A stretch of 64,000 nt of DNA from NCBI RefSeq assembly GCF_008312885.1, contig NZ_VSSO01000005.1, positions 164,767 to 228,766 on the forward strand. Direction: 5' to 3'. Shown here piece after piece: positions 8,601-16,664 of this stretch (the stretch's first letter is position 1; each line of letters starts with the position of its first letter). A program made the position numbers and the translations under genes. Source of the stretch: Lolliginicoccus suaedae. Lineage in GTDB: Bacteria; Actinomycetota; Actinomycetes; Mycobacteriales; Mycobacteriaceae. The notes beneath the pieces are model-generated. The model saw only the letters and a list, made by a program, of their open reading frames with translations, was not told the DNA's origin and did no database searches.

Positions 8601-10802
8601 TTGTTCGCGAAGGCGGGCCAGTTCGTCTACACCGCGCGGTTCACCGTCCTCGCTGTGATGGTCGGGCTCCTGCTCGCCACTGGCGCCTACGGCCTCGGCC
8701 TGGGGGATCGCTTGTCGCAGAGCGGCTGGGACGATCCGGGCAGCGAGTCCGTCGCCGCGGACCGCATCGTCAACGAGAACTTCGGCCGTGACAATCGCGG
8801 CGACATCGTCGTGCTGTTCACCGCGCCCGAGGGCAGCACCGTCGATGATCCCGAGTTCGCCGCGCAGGCCCAGGAACTGCTAGCCGGGGTGCGTGATCGC
8901 AACCCGGACGAGGTGCACTTCGTCGAGTCCTACTGGACCTCCGGCTTCAGCGTCATGGCTACCCGCGACCGTCAGCACGCGATCGCCAGCGTTGGCCTGC
9001 TCGGCGCCAACGACACCGAGGTGCTCGAGAACTACCAGGCCATCGAGCCGCAACTGCTCGATACGAGCCTCGATGTGGAGCTCGCCGGGCTGCAGCCGGT
9101 GGCCAACGCGCTGAGCAAGGGCATGGAGGACGACATCAAGCGGATGGAGCTGATCGCGCTCCCCGCCGTCGCCGTGCTGCTGTTCCTCATCTTCCGCGGC
9201 GTCGTCGCCGCCGCGCTTCCCGTGATCACCGGCGTCCTCACCGTCGCTGGGGCCTGGGGCGCGACCCGGCTGCTGACGAACGTGGTCGAGGTCAACGTCT
9301 TCGCGCAGTCGGTGATCTCCCTGATCGGCCTCGGGCTTGCCATCGACTACGGCTTGTTCATCGTGAGCCGCTACCGGGAGGAGCTCGCCGAGGGCTACGA
9401 GGTGCGTGATGCCGTCCGAAGAACCGTGGCCACCGCGGGCCGCACCGTGGTGTTCTCCGCGACGATCATCGCGATCAGCCTCGGCGGGCTACTGGTGTTC
9501 CCGCAGGGCTTCCTCAAGTCCGTCGCGTACGGCGCGATCGCGGCCGTGACCATCGCGGCGCTGCTCGCGGTGACGCTGCTGCCGGCGATGCTGTCGATCC
9601 TGGGCCGCCGGATCGATGCTCTCGGGTTCGCCCGCCTGCGCCCGACGCTGCCTGCCGGGCAGATGCAGCACACGTTCTGGGGGCGCATCGCCAACTGGTC
9701 CATCAAGCGACCCATGCGCGTCGCGATCCCCGTCGTCGTTGGCCTGCTGCTGCTGATCATCCCCATCGGCAATATCGCGTTCGGCGGATTGTCCGAGAAG
9801 TACCTCCCGCCGGCCAACGAGACGCGGCAGGCGCAGGAGCAGTTCGATGAGCTCTTCCCCGAGTTCCGCACCAAGCCCGTGCAAGTCGTCATCACCGGTG
9901 ATCTCTCCGCCACTGGTCAGGTGCTGCGGCAGGCGAACGCCGTCGACGGCTTCACCGGCCAGTTCACCCTCGAGCAGCGCAACAGCGATGCCGTGATGCT
10001 CAGCGCCGGGCTGGTCGATGAGGCCGAGTCCGCCGCCGCGATCGAGCAGCTGCGCGCCATGGACGTTCCCGAGGGCACCGAGGTGCTCGTCGGTGGCGGT
10101 CCGGCGATCGAGCGCGACAGCATCGATGCGATGGTCGATACGTTCCCCTACATGGCGGTGATGGTCATCGTCATCACGACGCTGCTGATGTTCCTGGCGT
10201 TTGGCTCGCTCACCCTGCCCATCAAGGCCGTGGTCATGACGGGCCTGAGCCTGGGATCCACTCTCGGCATCCTCACCTGGATCTTCGTGGAGGGCCACGG
10301 CGCGGGCCTGCTGGACTTCACCCCTGGTCCGCTGATGGCAGCGGTGGTGGTGCTGATCATCGCGATCATCTACGGGCTGTCCACCGACTACGAGGTGTTC
10401 CTCGTCTCCCGCATGGTCGAGGCGCGGGCGCGCGGCGCGTCCACCACCGAGGCCATCCGGATGGGAACGGCGCAGACTGGTCACATCATCACCGCCGCGG
10501 CATTGATCCTCATCGTGGTGACCGGTGCGTTCAGCCTCTCGGAGATCGCGATGATGAAGTACATCGCGTTCGGCATGATCGCCGCGCTCATCATCGATGC
10601 GACCGTGATCCGCATGCTGCTCGTGCCCGCGGTGATGGCGATGCTGGGCGACGAGTGCTGGTGGGCGCCGGAATGGATGAAGCGCATCCAGCGGCGCATC
10701 GGGCTGCAGGAGCATGAGCTCGCCGACGAGCTCGGCCATGATGATCCCGTGCCCGTGGAGGACTCCTCGACGGCTGGCCCGGTGCCGGACCGCGTCGGCT
10801 AG
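8601..10802 (+). CDS. mmpL3: MmpL3-type RND transporter for trehalose monomycolate
   Basis: This 733-residue inner-membrane protein of the MmpL/RND class has two halves, each a periplasmic domain plus a membrane bundle. The proton-relay Asp-Tyr pairs are present: D249-Y250 in GLAIDYGLFIVSR and D596-Y597 in GLSTDYEVFLVSR. MmpL3 flips trehalose monomycolate across the membrane for outer-membrane assembly. It is shorter than the tuberculosis protein because the C-terminal cytoplasmic tail is brief. TTG at 8601 has GAAGGAG six bases upstream. Assignment as MmpL3 and not another MmpL rests on the Rv0206c-type neighbourhood as well as sequence. Confidence 0.93.
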   Translation: MFAKAGQFVYTARFTVLAVMVGLLLATGAYGLGLGDRLSQSGWDDPGSESVAADRIVNENFGRDNRGDIVVLFTAPEGSTVDDPEFAAQAQELLAGVRDRNPDEVHFVESYWTSGFSVMATRDRQHAIASVGLLGANDTEVLENYQAIEPQLLDTSLDVELAGLQPVANALSKGMEDDIKRMELIALPAVAVLLFLIFRGVVAAALPVITGVLTVAGAWGATRLLTNVVEVNVFAQSVISLIGLGLAIDYGLFIVSRYREELAEGYEVRDAVRRTVATAGRTVVFSATIIAISLGGLLVFPQGFLKSVAYGAIAAVTIAALLAVTLLPAMLSILGRRIDALGFARLRPTLPAGQMQHTFWGRIANWSIKRPMRVAIPVVVGLLLLIIPIGNIAFGGLSEKYLPPANETRQAQEQFDELFPEFRTKPVQVVITGDLSATGQVLRQANAVDGFTGQFTLEQRNSDAVMLSAGLVDEAESAAAIEQLRAMDVPEGTEVLVGGGPAIERDSIDAMVDTFPYMAVMVIVITTLLMFLAFGSLTLPIKAVVMTGLSLGSTLGILTWIFVEGHGAGLLDFTPGPLMAAVVVLIIAIIYGLSTDYEVFLVSRMVEARARGASTTEAIRMGTAQTGHIITAAALILIVVTGAFSLSEIAMMKYIAFGMIAALIIDATVIRMLLVPAVMAMLGDECWWAPEWMKRIQRRIGLQEHELADELGHDDPVPVEDSSTAGPVPDRVG

Positions 10803-10809
10803 CCCAGCA

Positions 10810-11241
10810 ATGGCACGCGCCACGACCGTTCTCGCCGGGCAGGGGCCCGCCATCGCGGTGGTCTCCCTCGGCGGCGCCATGGGCGCGGCGTCCCGGTATG
10901 GGTTGTCGCTGCTCCTGCCGTATTCCGGTGGCTTCCCCTGGGCGACGTTGCTGGTCAATGCGACCGGATGCCTCGCCATCGGGGTGCTGATGGTCGTTGT
11001 CGCCGAAGCGATGAAGGGCCCCCCGCTGGCCCGGCCATTCCTCGGCACGGGCTTCCTCGGCGGATACACCACCTTCTCCGCGTACGCGGGCGAGGCAGAG
11101 GGCCTGCTCTCCGGTGGCAGCATCATGCTCGGCGGGACGTACCTCGTCCTCACTCTGCTCGCCGCGCTGGCAGCGGCTTGGGCGGGAACGCGCGCCGCCC
11201 GCCTCGTGCTCGCGCGGTCCAATGACGGGCAACCACGATGA
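10810..11241 (+). CDS. crcB: Fluoride channel Fluc subunit CrcB, first of pair
   Basis: This 143-residue membrane protein with about four helices is one half of a dual-topology fluoride export channel. It has the GGAMGAASRYGLS start, the VNATGCLAIG helix and the hallmark GFLGGYTTFSAYAGE, whose phenylalanine and polar track line the pore. ATG at 10810 begins seven bases after mmpL3, so the two may be co-transcribed. The next gene overlaps by four bases; heterodimeric Fluc pairs are usual in actinobacteria. Confidence 0.93.
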   Translation: MARATTVLAGQGPAIAVVSLGGAMGAASRYGLSLLLPYSGGFPWATLLVNATGCLAIGVLMVVVAEAMKGPPLARPFLGTGFLGGYTTFSAYAGEAEGLLSGGSIMLGGTYLVLTLLAALAAAWAGTRAARLVLARSNDGQPR

Positions 11242-11597
11242 TGGACTGGCTGCTGGTCGTCATCGGCGCCGCGGTGGGCGCTCCCCTGCGGTATCTCGCT
11301 GATCGGTGGATCAGCACGTTCCATGACGGAGCGTTCCCCTGGGGCACGCTGGCGGTGAATGTCGCCGGGTGCGGGCTGCTCGGTGCGGTGACAGGGCTCG
11401 CGCTGCCCGGGGACCTCGTGCTGCTGGTGGGCGTGGGCCTGTGCGGCGCTCTGACCACCTACTCGACGTTCGCGCTCGACACGGTGCGGCTCGCCGAGCA
11501 CCGTGCGCGGGGCATCGCGGGGATCAATGTGGTGGCCAACACGGCTGGCGGGCTGCTGGCGTTCGTGATCGCGGCTTCGGCAGCGGGCATGCTGTGA
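11238..11597 (+). CDS. crcB: Fluoride channel Fluc subunit CrcB, second of pair
   Basis: This 119-residue partner subunit starts at ATG 11238, overlapping the previous stop. It shows VGAPLRYLADRW, VNVAGCGLLGAV and GLCGALTTYSTFALDTV. The two subunits sit antiparallel in the membrane and give passive fluoride efflux. No fluoride riboswitch is visible upstream of the pair. Confidence 0.93.
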   Translation: MMDWLLVVIGAAVGAPLRYLADRWISTFHDGAFPWGTLAVNVAGCGLLGAVTGLALPGDLVLLVGVGLCGALTTYSTFALDTVRLAEHRARGIAGINVVANTAGGLLAFVIAASAAGML

Positions 11598-11619
11598 AGC
11601 GCGCGGCGACGTGGGGCGG

Positions 11620-12255
11620 CTAGGAGCCGAGCATCCTGCGCAGGGTGGTCCCGCGCGGGTGGCGGACCTTCAGCGTGCCGAACCACAGCTTGCCGCTGAC
11701 CATGATCGCAAGCCGGGGCGCCGCCGCCGAAGGGGTGATGCGGGTGGTCACCGTTCCCGCGATGGTCTCCACCGCGCTCGTGTCGACAGTGGTGTTCTCG
11801 TTGACGATGAGGACGATCGTCGATGCCTTGTCGTCGATGGCGATGTGCAGGACAGGGCTCGCGAGGCGCGCGCTGGTGAAGTCCAGGGTGACGTCGCTGC
11901 ATAGCGTGCGCAGCTCGATCCGGCCCGGAACGGTCCAGCTTCCTTTCCTCGTCAACGTACCGAAGCGTTCCCGGAGCAGGACGCTCCCCTGGCCCGGCCC
12001 GCTGCCCGGGATCGGCTGCGCGAGGGGCGAGGCCGGGACTGGCTCGCGCGCCTCGGCGTGCAGGCGCATGCCGGGGAGATCGATGACCACGGCGTTCAGC
12101 TCGCCGCGGGTGCGTGCCGCCATCGCCTGGTCCATGCGCTCGCCGAACTCAGCGATCGAGATGTAGCCCTGCCCGACCGCGCGCTGGAGCAGCTGGCCGA
12201 TGTGCTCGCGCTCGGCATCGGATACTCGCAGGTCCTTCTCGTCCACGCCGCCCAC
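11620..12255 (-). CDS. DUF1707 protein with LiaF-like C-terminus
   Basis: This 211-residue protein opens with LRVSDAEREHIGQLLQRAVGQGYISIAEFGERMDQAM, split here only by the reader's eye as the DUF1707 SHOCT-like helical pair (residues about 9-45). A linker follows, then a beta-rich domain (SWTVPGRIELRTLCSDVTL onward) resembling the cell-wall-active LiaF/YvqF C-terminus. DUF1707 proteins are actinobacterial and linked to envelope stress; the exact role is unknown. GTG at 12255 is used, with a possible AATACT -10 box at 12295-12300. It converges on crcB. Confidence 0.82.
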   Translation of the reverse strand: MGGVDEKDLRVSDAEREHIGQLLQRAVGQGYISIAEFGERMDQAMAARTRGELNAVVIDLPGMRLHAEAREPVPASPLAQPIPGSGPGQGSVLLRERFGTLTRKGSWTVPGRIELRTLCSDVTLDFTSARLASPVLHIAIDDKASTIVLIVNENTTVDTSAVETIAGTVTTRITPSAAAPRLAIMVSGKLWFGTLKVRHPRGTTLRRMLGS

Positions 12256-12352
12256 GCCCTTTCGCCTCTGCCCGTCCTCCGCCGCGGGCCTCTCAGTATT
12301 CTCTCAACAGGGCATCAGCGCGCAACCGATGCCGATGCTCCCGCGCTGGCAG

Positions 12353-12368
12353 TACCGTAAGAGCGGTG
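12353..12368 (+). promoter_or_regulatory. Leaderless promoter of cyclase 1
   Basis: TACCGT (12353-12358) resembles an actinobacterial -10 element and lies seven bases before the GTG start at 12366, so the transcript would begin at the start codon. No ribosome site is present. Confidence 0.5.
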
Positions 12369-13919
12369 AAGCTCATTCCGGGTTCGCTGTCGCGGACGCT
12401 CAGCATTCGCTGGGTGCTGTTTGTGCTTTTCATGCTCGCGTTCAACTTCCTGGGCGCGGTGTTCGTGCTCTCGTTCATCCGCTACGGGCTGCCCACCTCG
12501 CCCGGGCCGGGCCTGATCGTGCAGGGCGAGGCCAGCCAGCTGATCCTGTCCGCGTACATGGCGCTGTGCGGGCTGGTGATCCTGGGCAGCGCCATCCAGA
12601 TCCTGCGCATCATCCTGCGCTGGTACGTGCGCGGCGGCCCGCCCACCCGGCGCGAGCAGCTCATGGCGATGCGCGGGCCCCTGCTCCAGGCACTGGTCCA
12701 CCTCGTGCTGTGGGCGGTCGGCGGGATCCTGTTCGTGGTCCTCGTGAGGATGGAGCTGCCCGAGCTCACGGGCGCCGCCGCGGGAACCGTCATGCTCGCC
12801 GGCATCGTGGTGTTCGGCCTGTCCTACTTGATCGGGGAGCAACTGATCCGCCCGATCTCGGCCCGCGCGCTGTCGATGGGCGTGCCGGACCGGCGGATGG
12901 TCCCCAGCGTGCGGCTGCGCATGACGCTCGGCTGGATCACTGGAACACTGGTGCCCGCGGTGGCCATCGCGGCGCTGTGCATCACCCAGCTCGCCACGCC
13001 GCACATGTATGCGCCGCGCTCGTTCGCGTGGTCGGTGCTGATCGTGGCCATCGTGATGATGGTGGCGGCGATGATCACTACGGCGCTGCTCTCCGGGCAG
13101 GTCTCCATCCCGCTGCGGGATCTCACGCGCTCGGTGACCGAGGCGCAACGGGGCGATGACGTGCAGGTCGAGGTGTACGACGGCAGCGAGGTGGGGCTGC
13201 TGCAGGTCGGCTTCAACCGCATGATGGCCGACTCCGCGGAGCGGCGCGTGCTGCGGCAGCTGTTCGGGCAGCATGTGGGCGAGGATGTCGCCCGGCAGGC
13301 GTTGAAGTTCGGCACCGAGCTCGGTGGCGAGACGCGGTTCGTGGCGGTGCTGTTCGTCGACATGGTCGGTTCCACGCGCATCGTCGCGACGATGCAGCCC
13401 GCCGAGGTCGTGGCGATGCTCAACCAGTTCTTCAACATCGTGATCGGCGTGGTCAAGCGCCACGGGGGGTTCGTCAACAAGTTCGTCGGCGACGAGGCGC
13501 TCGCGGTGTTCGGCGCGCCCCTGTACCGGGCGGACGCCCCCACCGCGGCGTTGTCGGCGGCGCGCGAGCTGCGTGCCGAGCTCGAGGACCTGCCCGATGT
13601 GCGGATCGGCATCGGGGTGTCCTCCGGCACGGTCGTGGCAGGCAATATCGGTTCGGTGGAGCGCTTCGAGTACACCGTGATCGGCGATCCCGTCAACGAG
13701 GCGGCACGGCTGACCGAGCTGGCGAAGAAGCGCCCCGGCAGCGTGCTGGCATCCAGCCACACCGTGTACTTCGCCAGCGAGGAGGAGCAGGAGCACTGGG
13801 AGCTCGGGGAGCTCGTTGCACTGCGCGGACGCATCAAGCTGACCCAGCTGGCCTGGCCACGCGCCCGCGGCGCCACGCAGGCCACCACCGCGATTCCCTC
13901 CAGCGCTGAATCGCGATAA
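12366..13919 (+). CDS. Membrane HAMP-linked class III adenylate cyclase 1
   Basis: This 517-residue protein probably makes cyclic AMP at the membrane. The N-terminal part has about six membrane helices. A HAMP domain follows (VSIPLRDLTRSV to VGFNRMM, roughly residues 255-305), then the cyclase domain. Catalytic set: metal aspartates in LFVDMVGST and VGDEALAVF, the lysine in FVNKF, a threonine at the purine site in YTVIGD (class IIIb type), and the transition-state Asn and Arg in VNEAARL. All are intact. The architecture is that of Rv1318c-Rv1320c. Two paralogs lie downstream. Confidence 0.92.
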   Translation: MKLIPGSLSRTLSIRWVLFVLFMLAFNFLGAVFVLSFIRYGLPTSPGPGLIVQGEASQLILSAYMALCGLVILGSAIQILRIILRWYVRGGPPTRREQLMAMRGPLLQALVHLVLWAVGGILFVVLVRMELPELTGAAAGTVMLAGIVVFGLSYLIGEQLIRPISARALSMGVPDRRMVPSVRLRMTLGWITGTLVPAVAIAALCITQLATPHMYAPRSFAWSVLIVAIVMMVAAMITTALLSGQVSIPLRDLTRSVTEAQRGDDVQVEVYDGSEVGLLQVGFNRMMADSAERRVLRQLFGQHVGEDVARQALKFGTELGGETRFVAVLFVDMVGSTRIVATMQPAEVVAMLNQFFNIVIGVVKRHGGFVNKFVGDEALAVFGAPLYRADAPTAALSAARELRAELEDLPDVRIGIGVSSGTVVAGNIGSVERFEYTVIGDPVNEAARLTELAKKRPGSVLASSHTVYFASEEEQEHWELGELVALRGRIKLTQLAWPRARGATQATTAIPSSAESR

Positions 13920-13956
13920 CAAACCACCACCAACGCCACGTGGCGGCACGCGAGTC

Positions 13957-13973
13957 GATACTCTGGCGACGTG
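13957..13973 (+). promoter_or_regulatory. Leaderless promoter of flippase-like gene
   Basis: GATACT (13957-13962) lies eight bases before GTG 13971, in a context without a ribosome site. Confidence 0.45.
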
Positions 13974-15140
13974 ACATCGTCCGCGCAGCACCCCGATGGG
14001 GCCACGGCACCTAGCGTGGATGCTGCCATGCGGGGCAAGGGAGGTCGCTTCCGCCGGTGGCGGATGGTCGCGGCCCTGGTGCTCGCGGCACTGCTCATCA
14101 TCCAGGGGGTGGTGCTGTGGCCGACATTCTCCGACTCGGTGCGGGCCATCCGCGAGCTGCACGTCGGCTGGTTCCTCGCGTGCATCGCGGGCACCGCGCT
14201 ATCGATGACCGGTTTCGGGGGCGTCCAGCGCGTGCTGCTGCATGCTGGAGGCGTGGAGGTATCGCAGCGGCGCTCCGAGGCGGTGCTCTACGCCTCGACG
14301 GCAATGACGCTGACGCTGCCCGCGGGACAGGTATTCTCCGCGGCCTTCACCTATCGGCAGACGCGACGCTGGGGCGCCACGCATGTGGTGGCGACCTGGC
14401 AGCTTGCCATGGCCGGGGTGATCGCCACGGCCACGCTGGCGGTCGTCGGGACGATCGGTGCCATCGCGGTGGGCAACAGCATCAGCCCGCTGACGCTCAG
14501 CATGTCCTTGCTGGGCGTGCTCGCGCTGGTGCTGGCCCTGCGGTTCGCGCAGCGCAATCCGCGCCGCCTCGAGCATGTGGGCCGGCGGATCGTGGGGCTG
14601 GCGAACAGGTTGCGGCACAGGCCCCCGCGCCAGGGCGTCGATCGGGTGCGGGCCGTGCTCGACCAGATCGAGGCCGTGCGGCTGGGCCCGTGGGATGCCA
14701 CGCGAACTTTCTGGTGGTCATTGGTGCATCGCAGCACCGATGTGGCGTGCCTGTGGTTCGCGTGCCTGGCCGTGGGGGCGGATCCGCGCATCGCTGGCCT
14801 GATCATCGCGTTCACCGCGTCCAAGGCCGTGGCATCGGTACCGCTCGCCCCCGGCGGCATCGGCACCGTGGACGCGACGCTGGTGGTGGCGCTCACGGTC
14901 TCCGCGGGGCTGCCCGCCTCGCAGGCGCTCGCCGCGGTGTTCGTCTACCGGCTGGTCACCCTGGTGCTGCTGAACATCGCGGGATGGATCGTGTTCCTCG
15001 TGATGTTCCGCTCCGCCCCGGCCAGCGAGGACCAGGCGGCGCCGGCCCCCGGGCATGCCCCTGCTCCGGCTGGTGGCGCGGACGCGCGCGAGCTGCCAGG
15101 CACCGCTGCGCGCCGCCCGCATGATCGCGAAGGGGCGTGA
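13971..15140 (+). CDS. Flippase-like integral membrane protein (UPF0104/LPG-synthase TM family)
   Basis: This 389-residue protein has about eight membrane helices. The signature ASVPLAPGGIGTVDATLVVAL near residue 300 is that of the lysylphosphatidylglycerol synthase transmembrane/UPF0104 family, written here only in part: PGGIGTVDATL. Members flip or sense lipids and polyprenol-linked substrates. It has a charged N-terminus and a proline/alanine-rich tail, both probably cytoplasmic. It separates cyclase 1 from cyclases 2 and 3, all on the same strand, so it may share their function, but no direct link is seen. Confidence 0.82.
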   Translation: MTSSAQHPDGATAPSVDAAMRGKGGRFRRWRMVAALVLAALLIIQGVVLWPTFSDSVRAIRELHVGWFLACIAGTALSMTGFGGVQRVLLHAGGVEVSQRRSEAVLYASTAMTLTLPAGQVFSAAFTYRQTRRWGATHVVATWQLAMAGVIATATLAVVGTIGAIAVGNSISPLTLSMSLLGVLALVLALRFAQRNPRRLEHVGRRIVGLANRLRHRPPRQGVDRVRAVLDQIEAVRLGPWDATRTFWWSLVHRSTDVACLWFACLAVGADPRIAGLIIAFTASKAVASVPLAPGGIGTVDATLVVALTVSAGLPASQALAAVFVYRLVTLVLLNIAGWIVFLVMFRSAPASEDQAAPAPGHAPAPAGGADARELPGTAARRPHDREGA

Positions 15141-15164
15141 GCCGGTGAGGAGCCCTGCGCGCCC

Positions 15165-16664
15165 ATGAACCGACTTGATGTGCTCCGGCAGCTCGCGCAC
15201 CCCATCGTGCTGACCTACGTCCTGAGCGTGCTGATGGTCTCGCTCATCGCGGCCATGACCGCGCTGGTCCTGGTCGGCACCGTTATCCCTATCCCCGCGC
15301 TGCCGGACCCAGTGGGGATCTGGGAGCGCAACGTCGCCTGGTCAGTGGTAGGCGGCAGCATCGTCGCGATCACCGCGCCCCTGATCCACTTGCGCCTGAG
15401 CTGGGCCAACCTCGAGTGGCTGGCGCGTGGCGGCCTCCCCCGCCCGCACGAGGCACGGGTCGCGCTGCGCCAGACCACCCGGCAGGTCGTCGTGGAAGCG
15501 ATCACCTGGGCCGTCGCGGTGATCGGCTTCGTCGTGATCAACGTGAGCATCGGCTCGACCCAGCTGATCATCCTGATCATCATCACGCTGTCGATGTCGG
15601 GCGCGGTATCGACGGCGCTCAACTACGTGCTCGGCGAGCGCATCCTGCGCCCCTTGACGGCGATCGCGATGTCGGTGGAGACTCCCGAGCAGATACATGC
15701 CCCCGGCGTCGGCGCGCGCGTGCTGCTCATCTGGGGCCTGACCACCGCGGTTCCCACCTTCGGGATCGTGCTGGTGTCCCTCTCGCAGATCGTCGACCAG
15801 GAGGGGCCCGTCAATCCGGGCCTCAACCTCGCCGTTCTCGTCCAGGTGGCAATCGCGATGGTGATCGGCATGATCGGGATCGTGGCGGTATCGCGCTCGA
15901 TCTCCGATCCGCTCCGGCAGGTGAGCAATGGCATGTCGCGGGTCGAGGCTGGGGATCTTGGCATCCGGGTCAATGTGTACGACGGCTCGGAGATCGGCGA
16001 GCTGCAGACCGGCTTCAACCGCATGGTGCTCGGCCTGTCCGAGCGCAGGCGGCTCTCCGAGCTGTTCGTCAAGCATGTCGGCGAGGAGATCGCGCGGTCC
16101 GCGATCGAGCAAGGGAACAACAGGGGTGGCTCGCTGGTGACCGTGACAGCGCTTGTCGTCGACCTCGTGGGCTCCACCACGATGGCGACCACGCATTCTC
16201 CCGAAGAGGTGGTGGGCGCGCTGAACGAGTTCTTCGAGCATGTCGTCGACGAGGTTGCCGAGCACGGTGGCTTCGTCACCAAGTTCGAGGGGGACGCGGC
16301 GATCGCTGTCTTCGGCGCGCCCATTTCCCTGAGCGATCCCGAGCACGAGGCGCTCGAGTGCGCGCTGGCGCTGCACCAGTCGCTGCGTGGCCGCATCGCC
16401 CTGGACTTCGGCATCGGTGTCGCCACCGGCACCGCGCTGGCCGGGAACATCGGCGCCACCAACCGGTTCGAGTACACCATCCTGGGCGGCCCCGTCATCG
16501 CTGCCGCCAGTCTCAGCGACCTGGCCAAGAAGCGCCCGGGCCGGGTCGTGGCAAGCGCGGTGACACTGCTCGCCGCGCCCCGCCAGTCTCCGCACTGGTC
16601 GTTCGTGACCATCGGCGACGAGCGGGTCGCCGAGCCCCTCGCGCCCGACGAGGTGACGGAATGA
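15165..16664 (+). CDS. Membrane HAMP-linked cyclase paralog 2, catalytically degenerate
   Basis: This 499-residue protein shares the layout of cyclase 1: about six N-terminal helices, HAMP (SISDPLRQVSNGM to TGFNRMV) and a cyclase fold. Metal aspartates (VVDLVGST, EGDAAIAVF) and the lysine (FVTKF) remain. The segment equivalent to IGDPVNEAARL reads LGGPVIAAASL: the transition-state Asn is I445 and the Arg is S449, and the Asp before Pro is G442. Without these, turnover should be very low. It may be a regulatory partner in a heterodimer with cyclase 3, to which it is coupled by an ATGA overlap. ATG at 15165 fits the paralogs' N-termini. Confidence 0.9.
   Translation: MNRLDVLRQLAHPIVLTYVLSVLMVSLIAAMTALVLVGTVIPIPALPDPVGIWERNVAWSVVGGSIVAITAPLIHLRLSWANLEWLARGGLPRPHEARVALRQTTRQVVVEAITWAVAVIGFVVINVSIGSTQLIILIIITLSMSGAVSTALNYVLGERILRPLTAIAMSVETPEQIHAPGVGARVLLIWGLTTAVPTFGIVLVSLSQIVDQEGPVNPGLNLAVLVQVAIAMVIGMIGIVAVSRSISDPLRQVSNGMSRVEAGDLGIRVNVYDGSEIGELQTGFNRMVLGLSERRRLSELFVKHVGEEIARSAIEQGNNRGGSLVTVTALVVDLVGSTTMATTHSPEEVVGALNEFFEHVVDEVAEHGGFVTKFEGDAAIAVFGAPISLSDPEHEALECALALHQSLRGRIALDFGIGVATGTALAGNIGATNRFEYTILGGPVIAAASLSDLAKKRPGRVVASAVTLLAAPRQSPHWSFVTIGDERVAEPLAPDEVTE

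Noticed and set aside
8601..10802. Truncated mmpL3
   Set aside because: It is shorter than the M. tuberculosis protein only in the C-terminal cytoplasmic tail; both membrane halves and both Asp-Tyr pairs are complete.
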